64,000 bases of DNA. Source: Tetrastigma voinierianum (taxonomy: Eukaryota > Streptophyta > Magnoliopsida > Vitales > Vitaceae). The translations under genes and the position numbers were made by a program. The notes beneath the pieces are model-generated. The model made no database searches. It was not told the DNA's origin and saw only the letters and a list, made by a program, of their open reading frames with translations. Every line of letters starts with the position of its first letter. The stretch's first letter is position 1. Positions 11,825 through 23,685 of this stretch are shown here, piece after piece. The stretch is from contig JAEQBH010000897.1 in NCBI GenBank assembly GCA_016808115.1, forward strand, positions 496,001 through 560,000. The letters are read 5' to 3'.

Positions 11825-14179
11825 TGTGACGCTCCAAAACCGGGGTCCGTTGATAGCGGAAATCGACCTGCGAAAACTTCGTGGATGTGGGTGACCCAGA
11901 TACACCACCGCGATGTATCCCATTCACCGAGATCCACAAATTTAACAACTAAATGGTCACTCCAAGTCCATTTATCCATTTTCATTTAAAACATGCAAGA
12001 TTATAATTAAAAACAGCCCATAAGGGTTTAATTACAACACTCTTGCATAATAAATACATGGAAAAACTAGTTTGCACATAAAGTTTACAAAAAGATTTTC
12101 ATAAGCCATAATCCGGCTTTGTTCTGTACTCGTGATCACGGATGAAGCGCCCACCAGCACTTGCCACACTTTGAAATATTTTCCCTTATAAGGTGAGCCG
12201 CTCGATGATAAAATTCCTATAGAGGCTACTCCCCACCTAAGTGCATATACAATGGTCATGTTCGACAAATTCACATCCACATTCCAAGTAAAAACATATG
12301 TAATTTCTACTATGGAATCCTACATGTCATGCCATGAAATGAGATGAGACTCAATGATGTACCATGCCCCGAGTCTTTATCAACTCCTATCACACTTGAG
12401 TCTTTACCTACTCCTATCACACAATGCAAAAGCCCATGCGTGATAAAATCCATCATTTATGGATTACATCCAATGATCATTTTACAAAACAAATTCATTT
12501 GTTTTCAAACCAAAATCTTTTTGGATGTTACCTCAATGTTATATACAAAACTCATGTGTGTCTTTTGTGGGCAACGAATTTTTGGGGTCCCACCACGGGC
12601 TTTCCTTACGCCTTCAGCACTTTTTGGACTTTCACGTTTAGATTAATGCAGACAATCCGAGTCTTTCACTTAAGGGAGAATCTAGCCCTTCTTTCTATTA
12701 CTCAACACAAGTTTTTTACCATTTCATTCAACTGTGCAACTTTGTTGGACTTTGTCCAACGATACCTAGCCCACCTAATCAGTCACCAAATGCATTGTTG
12801 ATTTTCAACCATGCACTCACACCTATGAAATGCAATGCTTCCCGTGCATAATGCAATGTAATGCACCATTGCATGTTATATCATGACACATGTATAATGA
12901 ATGCTACATGTGCAACACAATCCGCACCACTCACAGTGTCGCAGACGTCCACATCACACATATGACTTCCGCCCATCATTTCACTTATGTCAATATATTA
13001 TGCATGCATATATCAACATCAACATCTGACATGTCATTCTATGTTTCAAACAATGACTTACGCACCTGAATTAAGCGGAGTGTAATGGCCATTTGCACAT
13101 AGAAATTCATCACATGTCAATACATTACAATACACATATTGACATCCAAACATGTCACTCCTTAGTCAAGCAATGACACTTTCAAACAAGTCATACAATG
13201 GCTTCGAAGCAAGCCACAATAATAAAAAACCAGGCCATAAAACCAACCCCAAACAGGCCATAAACACAAGCCTCAACATAGTCACAAGATCGCCTAGACG
13301 TAGCCTACCTTCGCCTAGGTGAAGGGTCCCTTCGCCTAGGTGGACTAGTGTGTCCACCAAAACCACCCCTCGGGCTTGCCTAGGCAAAGAACGTCGGGTT
13401 TTGGGCATTTTTCTACCCAAATAGACCCTTAACATGTTCCACCATTTTAACCAAAAATCAGTCCAAAAATGGGAACTAAAACCAAAGTAGGAAGAATCCC
13501 TACCTCTTGAAGCATAGTCTAACCAGTAGGAGGTCCCGAGAACCCCTCCTAAATCCGAGAACTTCGATTTCCCCCGAATCTCCTCTTTTAGATCTTCATC
13601 GAAATCCTTCCCTTTTAGTACCCACGCGTACCCCTCGTCGATGTGATGAACTTTTGTCCTTGGCCCGACGAAATCCGACCAACGGAGATCCGTAGATCGA
13701 AGAGAGAAGCTCGGTGCTCTCTCCCTCCTCTCTCTTTCTCTCCCATGGCCAAAACAGGAAAAATGAGCCCTCTTGTGCCCTAATCACCTTTTTGTTCTAA
13801 CTTAACTTTAAGTTAAGAGAGTAGCCCATGTTGCGCCACGTGTCCACCCCTGCCCAGGTCTATCTCTGCCCCAAAACAATTTATTTTGTCTTAGTTCAGG
13901 TTCAAATTATTTCAAATGAACTTTACCTAACTTATTTTCCAAAATCTCGTTTTTGAGCTTTATCGGACACCCGTCGCCCCGAAATTCATGAAAATCCGAC
14001 TGTCTTGGAATTCAACGAAATTCATCTGGCTAACTAGATTTTGCGAGACGAATCCAACGGTAAGGTCAATTTCTTCATCCGAGATTTAGAAAATTTCCAA
14101 GTTTTCAACCTGGACTGTATGCAGCAATTTACTATTTTGCTATTTTTTAGAAAAATTCAATTTTTCCCCGGGTTTTACA
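11825..14179 (-). repeat. 5' LTR of element A (2,355 bp)
   Basis: Minus strand: starts TGTAAAACCCGGGG at 14179 and ends GAGCGTCACA at 11825, next to the primer-binding site. TGTAA(A/G)ACCCGG is a typical start for this group. The open frames inside (12032-12801, 13166-13787) are accidental. The outer edge lies 7 bp past the stop codon of the transposon-derived gene at 14187. The five flanking bases are AGAGA, but the other target copy is not in view. Confidence 0.75.
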
Positions 14180-14186
14180 AGAGAAC

Positions 14187-16158
14187 TTAAGATGTTCCAG
14201 CAAAGTCCTGAGCAAGAGCGCTCCTCTCTGGATCCTTTGCCTTCTCTACCGTTTTGCTCTCCTCTGCCTTGGCTGTTGTGACCTCAGTGGCTGTTGGGGT
14301 CGGTAAGCACCTAAGGTTCACGAAGAACTCTAGAGAGAGTGGGTCGGAGAAGTCGAGCATGCCATTAGGAACCTATGGATGGTCTCCACAAATGTTGTGT
14401 TTGAACACACAACACCCGTAACCATAGGCAAAGATCAGGTCCAAGGCCTTTTGGTATTCCTTTTCCATGGCCTTTTTGTCATTACTCGCCTAAGATTGAA
14501 GATAAGACACTTCATCCTTAGTCGTCCCGATATCTAGCATAAGGGAAATCCGCTCAACCTCTAGGCAGGTAGCCTTAGCCTCAGCCTTGCGCCTAGCCTC
14601 TTTGGTAGCCTCCAGGGCGTCTCGGACCCTAGCCAGCTCCTCCTCCACGCATCATTGCCTTTCGTGCCCGCGCTGGCCCCGGGTTAGGCAACTTTGAGCT
14701 TTGTCCTTGCTTCATCCTCTCTTTTTCTACATGATCCTCTACTGCCCTCCCTTAGCCTTCCGTTCCCAGTGCTTGGATCTACCCTTAGCCTTGCCTAGAC
14801 CATTTTCCAAGGCCTAGTGCTTGGAGGCAACAGACTAAGCATAGCGTCACAGCTTCTCAGCATTGTCCAGTCGGAGATGAAGCTCCCTATGCTGGTGTGC
14901 CATGTTTCGGATAGTAGTGACAACCTATGGAAGGAAAGACATTAGAAGAAAACAACAACATGAGACTCACGACTAAACAATTAGAAGTTTGACCATACCA
15001 ACTCAGCCGTCTCGTTGAAGTCATGGTTACGAATATGCATCCCGTCCTCGGCCACACGTTAGTAAGACTTTTTATCTAAGTAGTCGGGGAAGGGAATGGA
15101 ATATTCTTCAGAGAGAACCACCACAGGTATTCAAAGATTAGTGGGGTAGAGCTCGAGCATATCGGCGACAGAAGCGTCCCTCTTATTGAAGGGGTTCCAG
15201 CGGTTGATGATTGACTAGGCAATATTCGGACCTGGGGCAGGCGCGTTTGCCGAGGGTAATCCCACTTCATCTGTTTGACCGGCGAGTTTAACACTAACCT
15301 ATCATGGCCTTGGCTGCGGGGAGCCTGGTGCGAGATTAGTACTAGCAAATAGCGGCGATCTGACAGTCTCTTATGGGGGAGCCTTACCTAAAGTTATCAG
15401 CGGTAGGGGTCTGACTATCCTCGATGATGCAAGCCTCCCTAGGGACACCCTGGACGACGCCCTCTAAAGCGGCAAGGCATCAAGGGCTCGTTCTAGAGAG
15501 TCCACAATAATCACTACCGGACTCTTCTGAACCTCTTTATCTAGACTAGACCGTTTTAGGCACTTGTCACCTAGTCCTTCAGAGCCAGAGGCAGTCTCTC
15601 TTTGAGAACTTGTGGCTCGCTTGCGCATCTACGCGATGAATCCAGCAGCGAGGCTAGACATATCTTCTTCAATCTCCTCAGCCGGCTCACTTGAGGTTAG
15701 ATCCACCAAATCCACGAAGCCTTCTAGTCCAACGTCGGCAGCCCTGATTTGTCCAACCTTTTTTGCCTTCTTTCGCTTCTTCTTTGCTGTCTAAGGGGCA
15801 GGCTATGAATCTTGTTCAGCCAAGGGTGATTGATCAAGACAAACGAAGCTAACCAAGGCTCTTTCAAGGATCTCGGCTTGAGGCTCTTGAGCGAACCCCG
15901 CTTGTGCAGAGCTGCTCAGGACTGACTTTAGGAGGTCAGCGAGAGTAAAGTGCACTCCCCTAACAAGCTATGCCAGCAACGGGCGTGGGATGACAGGGGC
16001 TATGTAAGGGAAGGGGATGGCGCCTAATTCACGTAAGTTCTTCACATATAAAAGGAGCTCGTGGTTGCGCCCCTTCTCGATGATCTCAAGTAGCCATCTG
16101 ATGTGCTCTAGACTGGCCTTCTCCACCCAGCTAACCAGTTGGCCTCGCCTGCGCCTAC
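14187..16158 (-). pseudogene. Transposon-derived gene, 3' exons (putative gypsy-type transposon / PMD-like protein)
   Basis: Two exons can be read on the minus strand. The first (16158 to 14999) starts after a 'ttttatag' acceptor and encodes 'VEKASLEHIRWLLEIIEKG', then a Lys-rich and acidic linker (KKKRKKAKKVGQI; EEIEEDMSSL) and 'VADMLELYPTNL'. An intron of 74 bp (14998-14925, GTATGG..CATAG) follows. The last exon (14924-14187) is a long coiled coil (ELARVRDALEATKEARRK; KAMEKEYQKALDLIFAYGY) ending 'AQDFAGTS' and a TAA. Several stops interrupt it. The architecture fits the plant 'putative gypsy-type transposon' (Transposase_28-like) family, of unknown function. The N-terminal exon is probably at 31667-32296, beyond element B. 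Confidence 0.6.
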
Positions 16159-17638
16159 CTATAAAAATTTCAGAAAAGAAAGGTGTTAACCAATTTTTGT
16201 ATAGAGATCAAATTTCTACCTCTCTTACCAAAGGACTATTACCCAATCCCTAGTAAAGGCACCAAAAACTTGATTATACCAAATAGAACTTGTATGCTCA
16301 TAAAAAAAATTGATTTCTCAATGAATTTATTGAAGATTTAGTTTGGTCATAATGCTGTAAGTGCATAGGTCGTACAAGTAAGTGCATAGTTCAAATCGTT
16401 CACACTATTTGAACTTCCATTTCATAAAATTTTCAGTAACCTAACTAAGAATTCTACTATCTGAATTTCTACATCTATAATAAGAGGAGATTTAAAATCC
16501 TAGACCTAAACTGGACTGAACCAGATTATTGTTGGAAATAGACACTGGGATTTCACTGCTGTGAAATTATCAATTCCTGTAACATAATCTAATTTCATTT
16601 TATCATGAATTGGAATCTGAAATTGTTAAAGAGGCAAGGTAGTATAGTTTGGATTTCTCCCTTAACCATACATTTCACTGATTAAAGAGTCATGTTCATT
16701 TTTGCAACATGTGTCTAACCAATTACTTGTAATCATATTTTCTTTATAAGATTTGAGTATTTTTCTTTTCTAATACTTCATACCCATTTCTTATGACTGT
16801 AGATTTCTTGCTTCCCAAGACAAGGCCATTGCCAGATTTCTACAAGATGAATGATGTCTCATCCTTGAGATCTTAAAGACTTCTCCCTTTCCTTGATTAG
16901 ATCTAAGCTAACACAGGATCAAGATCATTCCTTCAGACCAAGGAGAGATCTCTAATTGATTAAATTGATATATCACTAAATTAATTCTCAAACCATGAGT
17001 AAATTTATTATTTATCTAAGTAATCTTTCATAGCTCATTAGTTTCTTGATATTGAAATTCACATCATACCCCAATGCTTGCATCAGTATAAAGGGAATCT
17101 CAACTTTGTGTCACTCGGAGGGCCTCCCTAGAAATCGGAGGCAGATAATGGTCATTTATGGGTATAAGTTACTAATGTTGGGAACAATTCACTTCATGAA
17201 CAACACCATTCAAATAAACTCAAAATTCTCAATCCAAGAAATCTCTTTCTGATTGTGCAGGAAAGACCATAATTAACATCAAATCTTTCCCAGCGAAAGT
17301 TGTGTTTCTTGAAAACTGAATCATAGTGAACACTGAAATACTGATAAGGAAATTTCCAATGCAGCTGTAATCAACTGAAAGAAATGAATTCCAGCTTTTA
17401 TCTAGACTTCATTATATTCAAACGTGTCGAGAATTGATCTTATTAATTTAGCTCCAACTTGAAACTTACGAACAATTCCTTTGTTTCAAGTCTAGTAAAC
17501 AAATTGAAATTCTACGCTAAATCTAATCTACGAAGAAAAGAAAAATAAAAGAAATATATATAATACAAAAGAGTCCTCAGCTCCCCAGATGCTCTGGTTT
17601 TTTCGTCGATTGACTGCCTCACTTTCCTTAAATTGTTT

Positions 17639-17648
17639 CTATTTATAG
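17639..17648 (-). promoter_or_regulatory. TATA box of element B, left LTR
   Basis: CTATAAATAG on the minus strand, conserved at the same place in the right LTR. It lies just downstream of the palindrome array. Confidence 0.65.
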
Positions 17649-17704
17649 AGCCCCAGAAGTTTGGGCCCTAAATTCGAGGCTACATTGTGGATCCCCAAAA
17701 TTTT

Positions 17705-18415
17705 GGCCCAGATTGCATTCTCTGTCGCGACCTGAAAGTGTTGTTACGATAGAGTTTTAATTCTTTATCACAGGTCTCTGTTGCAGCATGCAGTAATCTA
17801 TCATGACACAGCACTTGTACATCCTTCTTGGATTGATCGCGGCGATACGTTCTTCGGCATATTTGTGCATGCATGACGGATCTTTCTTTGGCTCTTTAAC
17901 AATTTTTCCTACAAGGTCTATCATCCTATCCATTCTATGTCGTGACAATCTTATGTGTGTTTACTGGAATCATTATGTTGTGACATCGACAATTGTGTCG
18001 CAACATTGTTTTTGTGCAGCTTCTTCAAATTTGTGTCGCGACTTTGTTTGTATGTCGCGACAGCATTTCTATTGGTTCTTGTTGGAACAATGTTTCAAGT
18101 ATTTTTAACATTTTGTCGCGACCAGGAAATTCTGTCACGGCAGAGTCTTGTCGTCACTTAACCTGATTTCTTGTTGACCAGCATTTAAGCCTGTTTCATT
18201 TGTCGCGATATGAGCTTCTTTGTCACGATAACTTTTTCCTAGTGTTGACATCCTGCTGAAAAACCTTGTCACAACATAAAATTTCTTTGTCTCAGCTGAA
18301 TTATTAGATTCTTCCCAATTTCTGTCACAACACGCTGTCTTTTGTCGCGATAGAGCTCCTTTGCTATTAGCTTGGATGTTTGTCGCGACACCTGAGAACT
18401 TCTGTTCGCGACATA
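17705..18415 (-). repeat. TGTCGCGACA palindrome array, left LTR U3
   Basis: About 15-20 copies of the 10-bp palindrome TGTCGCGACA or one/two-base variants, irregularly spaced 20-60 bp apart. Perfect copies include those near 18053 and 18380. Many variants are CpG-to-TpG/CpA changes (TGTCACGACA, TGTTGCGACA, TGTCGCAACA), as expected when methylated cytosines deaminate. The array lies directly upstream of the TATA box in the direction of transcription. Confidence 0.8.
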
Positions 18416-18595
18416 AATCTGCTTCTGAATTGCTCTTTTTCTCTTCTTTCTTGCTGGAATTTTCTCCTTTTTGAATTAAAACCTACAAAACACTAAGTTG
18501 GTGAATATTCCATAATTTGGCATTAAGACATATATGAATATATTAAAAATAAGCCAAAAAAATGGATTAAAAATAGATGACTTTAAGACTCATCA

Positions 18596-18612
18596 AATTC
18601 CCCCAAACTTAA
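18596..18612 (-). other. Polypurine tract of element B
   Basis: Minus strand AAGTTTGGGGGAATT directly before the 3' LTR start TGATGAGT. It has the expected position and composition for plus-strand priming of cDNA. Confidence 0.6.
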
Positions 18613-20453
18613 AGTTTTACTTATCCCCAAGCAAAGAAAAGAAAATTTTGTTTGTCCTCAAACAATTTAGCTTTATTTTTAGGGACATTTTTCTGCTTTC
18701 TATTGCAATCCTTTTTTAATCAGCTTCCTGAATTGAAACTAGTTAGTTGCAGCATGGTTTCAAATTTAGTTTTCAATTCAAACTTAGGAAAAATTTTCAA
18801 TTACTGTCACAAAACAAACTAATGATTTCTAAAATGTAAACGATTCAGTCAATTCATCCTGATCTGTGAGTGTGTAATGGTTTTCTTTCCCTTTCTCCTT
18901 GGCAAAATTAACTAATCTTCTAGGGACTAACATAGTTACTGTATATCATTTTAAGTCCTATATGCTTGTTTTTCATATTAGTCTCCACTAATGTAGGCAA
19001 GTACAAAGATCAATTAGATCTTTTAGGCTTGTAAAGTTTGGCTTGGGTAATTGGATAGATAATTGGAGAATTTAGGCTAAAAATTACCCAGATTCCAATC
19101 TTCACTTTTTGCATCTTTATCTCTATCTTTCATCCCTTTCTTTTCTACTGATGTCAGATAAGAAAATTTTCCCTCAAACTTGATCTTGATGTATCATATT
19201 GCATACTCTCATCTTGGTAATTTTATTTTCCACTGTCATTTTAATCAAGTCAGTCCCTTTATATAGAAGCCCTTTTTTATTTTCTTTTTACTTGTGAAAG
19301 ATTTTTAGGATTAGTGCAATGTTTTGTCTTTTTAGGCTTTCTACCACTCTTAGAGAACTTTGGGTTAATAGCTCCCATACCGGTTGGCATTAAGTGCCAG
19401 GTGTTGACACACCTCTATGAACAATTGTTGAAGAGAGGAAGGCCCTGAAGACAAACTTCTTCAATTGACAATTTACAATCTTTGACTTCTTCTTTGCATT
19501 CCTTTTCTTTCCTTCATTTGTTCTTTTCTTTTTCCATCCTTCATTCTTGTTTTTCCCTTCAAATCAAAATAACATTCCCCCAATCTTGTCATTTTCTACA
19601 TTTTGAGGTTCTTTTCCTGAAACCTGGGCAATAAAGGGTTTTTTACTGTAGGATTAGAATAAATGAATGGTTTGAGGTCTCTAATTGCTGGTTCAATGAA
19701 GAAATTAGGCAATTTCGCTCAATTCTGGAACTAGAGTGTATGCTTATGCATATTATGAGGGTAGGCTTGAAAGGCTCAAACTTCCAAGGATGGCCTATAT
19801 CACTTCCTGTTAGTAGTATTGCCTAGGATTTCGCCTTGACTAATAATCTAACAATTTCTAGGACATTGGACTATTTGACTGTGAATGAACCCAGAAGATG
19901 TCCTAATGCTTTTCTGTTTGTTAGGACTCACCTTGACCATGTGCATTGTTTTTTAGGATTTTTATTGACCTTACTGTTTACACAAATAGTCTCAAAAGCC
20001 TTATTTGTGTTTCTTATTGTGTATATCTTCCTAAATCTAATCATTCAACTTCATTTTGGATAAACTGCAACTTCCTTTTCCAATTCAATTAAACCTATCA
20101 CAATGCATCTATCAGTGGTTGTTTGGCTTTGAATTTTGTTGTTATGTTGTTTTAATCAAGTAAAGAAGTTCATTTTCATCATGCATTCAGCTCATAACAA
20201 TACAACACAACTTCAATTGTTCTCAAGTCATTTCAACCAAACATGTTGCAGCAATTAAACAATTTGATCCAGGCAGTTGTTTTTTTCTTTATTCAACCAC
20301 GCAAATGGCAATCATGAAGCAAAGAAAATCAATTAAAACACACCAATTAAGCAAGAATACAAATGAACACAAAATTTTTGCAAAAATCTTTTGAACTTTT
20401 ATTTAGAGGAATGATTACAAATTTTGTTTGGAGAGAAAACATAATACAAGGGT
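18613..20453. other. Element B 3' noncoding region
   Basis: AT-rich interior between the stop of the 3' ORF and the polypurine tract. A 75-codon plus-strand frame at 19836-20063 has no recognisable family and no support. I see no other gene in it. Confidence 0.5.
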
Positions 20454-22252
20454 TTATCTTCTTCTTTTGTAGGATTTGGAAGTTTTAAGGTTTGGAGGTT
20501 CAAGGTTAAAGGTAGCTAAAGATGGAGGGAACTTGGGAATGGAGATGTCTGACTTTTCTTTTGCTAGTGGTTCTTCTCTCTGAAATAGGCAGTATTCATT
20601 TGTGTACTCCACCAGGGTGACCAATTGATCTTGCCTATGAGCCAGATTATTCATAGATCCTTCAAGTTCAGTGAGCACATTGTGTATGTTCACTAAATTT
20701 GAATTCACTTGGTCCAGACTATCATTCCATAATTTCTGCCTGTAGTTATTATCCATCTCTAGCTCCTTGTCTCTCTTCTCCATGAGCTTTCCAAATTCAT
20801 TGAATTGTTCTTTGTAAAGATATTTGAACCCCTATGCCTTCTGCAGCATGATGGCTTCCATATTTTCCTACCTCTTTTCAAAAAAGGTCAGCACATCTTC
20901 ATCCCTTTTCAGTTGTTCATTGTAGAAGGTATTTATTTTTAATCCAGCCTTTGCATTAGTGATCTTTCTCTTACCTTTCTATTTCTTCTTTCCATTCATC
21001 ATCTCTTTGTTTGAGCATTTGTTCCCATTGTTGTTCTCTTCTTCTGAAATCATCTTCCAGAAATTCCTCTCCGATCTTCTATGGCTGCTCCCACCTTTTC
21101 TCTCTTTCCTCCATTTCCTTCTTCATTGACACCAGCATATCCGTAATCTCTGCATTTCCTTGATTTCTCCTGGAACACTCTGCTGGTTTAGAAAAAGCCT
21201 CCCTTACATCAGGAGGAGAATGACTTAATGGACTTCTTCTGCTATGCATTTCATTCTCCACTGGCAGTTGGCCTTCATCTGGGATTTGTTCCATCCTTAA
21301 TTGTTCCTCTTCTTCTTCTTCATGCTCCTCCGCCACTTCCACAATCTCCATTTCTTTTCTCTTTCTATTCTTTGGGCCTTTTATCACCCCGTTAGGCGTT
21401 AAGGAAAACCTTAGGGCGGGTTTCTTCTCGCCATGTCCGCTTTAACTCCGGCCCAATGCAGTCGGTAATTGTTGCTAGATGAGGTTAGTCCCCTCTTGAC
21501 ATTTACGTGAGCCTTATGGATGATTCTATTATCTTCCCCACATCAGACATGCATGTCCCTTTGGCGGGGCCGCTGAAGATGAAGGCCTCTTGCTCCTTAT
21601 AGTGCTCTGCAGAATTATAACGGAAGATAAAAATAAAGCACACCTTAGCTTCTTCTGTTAGTGAGCCTCTGTTGATGGACTCATGGGGATTCTTCTTTGT
21701 TGCATTCCACTTCCCCTTTCCAGCCGTCAGGAATTCTACTATCTTCTCATGGCTGGGTTCCTTGAGCAGTTTTTTGTACTTAGATCCATTATTAGGATCT
21801 TTGATTTGGAAAACTTCATTAATCCTTTCATGGCCCATGGGAACTCATATACCTCTAATGCACCTGAATCTTCTTTCATCTCTGCCATGTTGGCATAGAA
21901 TTCTGACTACTTCAGAAAACCTAGGTGGTTTGTGCGTGCAGAACAAGCTCCAACCCTTTTTTTCAATTATCTCTGCAAAGGGTGAGATGAACTTACCAAA
22001 CCCCCTTTCTCCGATAAATCCTTTGTCTCTTAGATTCTTTTCCCATAAAGAGTAAGCTTCATCTGAAATGAATGCTTTATCATCCTCTGATGCCTTAGCT
22101 TGCTCAACTCTACTTTGTTCAGCTCTTTTCTACCTTTTTCCTTTCTGATCTGGGTTTTGTTCCTCTTCCTGCCCTTTCTGGTTCACGCCCACTTTGGGTT
22201 AATCTGCAATGCGAGGTTCCAACTGAACCTCTTGATACTTATACTCCTCCAT
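20454..22252 (-). pseudogene. Element B 3' ORF (putative plant transposon protein domain)
   Basis: The likely start is the ATG at 22252-22250 (MEEYKYQEVQLEP), the first in that frame after a stop. The first third encodes a segment seen in many Athila-type 3' ORFs: 'GFIGERGFGKF', 'KKGWSLFC', 'ERINEVFQIKDPNNGSKY', then a Lys-rich 'GKGKWNATKKNP'. It is followed by a very acidic stretch (EVAEEHEEEEEEQ) near 21330 and a coiled-coil C-terminus (20783-20454) ending 'KSYKRRR'. This is the 'putative plant transposon protein' type domain, of unknown function, sometimes discussed as env-like. I see no signal peptide or membrane anchor. Stops and shifts split it into at least four pieces. A palindrome array lies 190-800 bp upstream. 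Confidence 0.65.
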
Positions 22253-22439
22253 AATCTCGGCTAGGAATTTAGGAGGCGAGGCTTTGGGGTTCTGCCATTT
22301 GTGAGATCTGGGTTTGGGGTTTAGGGTTTTGAGATTTCAAAGAGAGGAAGAAAGCGGAAATTGGGTGAGAGTATGAATGATGTGAGGCAATTGGAAGGAG
22401 GTAGTCTTTCAGTTTTTGAAACACTCTTTAGTTAATGGC

Positions 22440-23060
22440 TCAATGAATGAATGTTTCTCTTCATTTGTCGTGACAATTAATGATTAGGTCACAACAATAA
22501 CCTTTAGACTTAATTGTGGATTTTATCTTATGGCTCTTCAAATTAAAATTTGCACCCAGCCTTTATTATCAAAACATTCATGTTACGACAAACTTTAGGG
22601 TGATCTACAGGTTACAATCCTGTCGCGACAAGAGAAATATTGTCGCGACAGTAACTTCCTTAATGTTTGTTCCATTTTTAATACAATGTCACGACACAGA
22701 GAAATAATTGTCGCAACACAGTTTTTTCGATCAATTTGAAACTGGACTAGCTAAATGTCGCGACATTGAGAAGAATGTCGCGACATTGAGAAGAATGTCA
22801 CAACATTCTTCTCAGTCATTCAATTTGAGATTGTGTCGCAACATTCTAACTTTGTGTCGCGACATAAAATTGCCCTTTCAAATTGAGTCCAAAATTATTT
22901 ATGTTGTGACATAAAGAAAGTATGTTGCGACATTCTTTTTCAACATTGTGCCTAAAAGTTTGTTACAACATGCAAATCAAGGTCACAACAAGCTTTTCAT
23001 CTTGTTACAGTAAGTGATGTCGTGACCTAATTTTCAAGTGTCGCTACAAAGATTTGATTC
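22440..23060 (-). repeat. TGTCGCGACA palindrome array between pol and the 3' ORF
   Basis: The same palindrome as in the LTRs, with five perfect copies at 22621-22630, 22641-22650, 22756-22765, 22776-22785 and 22855-22864 and about a dozen variants. A 20-bp unit containing it is tandemly repeated at 22756-22795. It sits about 190 bp upstream of the 3' ORF start codon and 600 bp after integrase. Confidence 0.8.
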
Positions 23061-23685
23061 CTCAAATTTCTACAAGTTTAAACTACCTTCCAATTCAGCT
23101 AATCACCCATAATTCAATCTAATTATGCAATTCAAGCTTGTGAAAACATATATAGCAACAAAATTTCTTAATTCAATTTTGAACAACAATCATTAGCATT
23201 AAAATACTCAATCAAAGCATTTAAGCACTTGAAAGTTGTCTAATTAATTAGGCTCTAAAATCATCAAATTTCTCAAACTTTAACTATGCATTATTATCTA
23301 AAACAAATTGAGGGAAAATAGAAGTACTCCCCCTTGTAGCTAATTTCTGCACAATTCAATTTGAGGTAGTGTGCTTTAAAATAACTTATGATTCCAATTC
23401 ATCTTTCCTATCCAAAATCAAAAACATTTTAGCAAATGATAAAATTTCCTAACAAAACTTCTAACAAAATCAAAAGTAAAACTTCAAAATCATAAAAGTA
23501 ATCAACATCACTCAAAGTTAACAAAAATAAAGACTCGGTTGGGTTGCCTCCCAAGAAGGTGCTTAGTTTAATGTCCTTAGCTAGACACATGCTGCAGAGC
23601 GTCTTCAGTTTTAGTAATTTCCTTCTCCCTTTTCCAAATCTGGATCTGCCTCCTTCATGCTTCCTCCAAGATAATGCTTTAGTCT

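Larger units (their letters stand above)
6038..14179 (-). mobile_element. Element A: degraded Ty3/gypsy (chromovirus-like) retrotransposon
   Basis: Read on the minus strand the order is 5' LTR (14179-11825), primer-binding sites (11824-11741), gag (11405 down), protease, reverse transcriptase, RNase H, integrase. The order RT, RNase H, integrase is that of Ty3/gypsy. The protease-RT spacing, the initiator-Met primer site and an integrase of the 'YNNSY..S...P(F/Y)EA.YGR' type suggest the Tekay/Del chromovirus branch, though the chromodomain is missing because the element is cut at 6037 by a CACTA-like end. All frames carry stops and shifts, so it is not autonomous. Confidence 0.85.
16198..18595 (-). 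repeat. Element B 3' LTR (left copy)
   Basis: Matches 29211-31666 along its length, apart from an indel-rich section near 16360-16420. Minus strand: U3 from 18595, TATA box at 17648-17639, U5 to 16198. The U3 part carries the TGTCGCGACA palindrome array. Open frames within it (17680-18161 and others) are not genes. Confidence 0.9.

Noticed and set aside
12344..13787. Several overlapping frames of 60-125 codons on both strands
   Set aside because: All lie within the LTR of element A and none shows a recognisable motif.
17705..18415. Regular spacer-repeat structure suggesting a CRISPR array
   Set aside because: The repeat is only 10 bp, spacing is irregular, this is a plant genome and the array is in an LTR promoter.
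22312..22332. 'tttggggtttagggttttgag', similar to the plant telomere repeat TTTAGGG
   Set aside because: There is only one degenerate unit; it is part of the leader before element B's 3' ORF.
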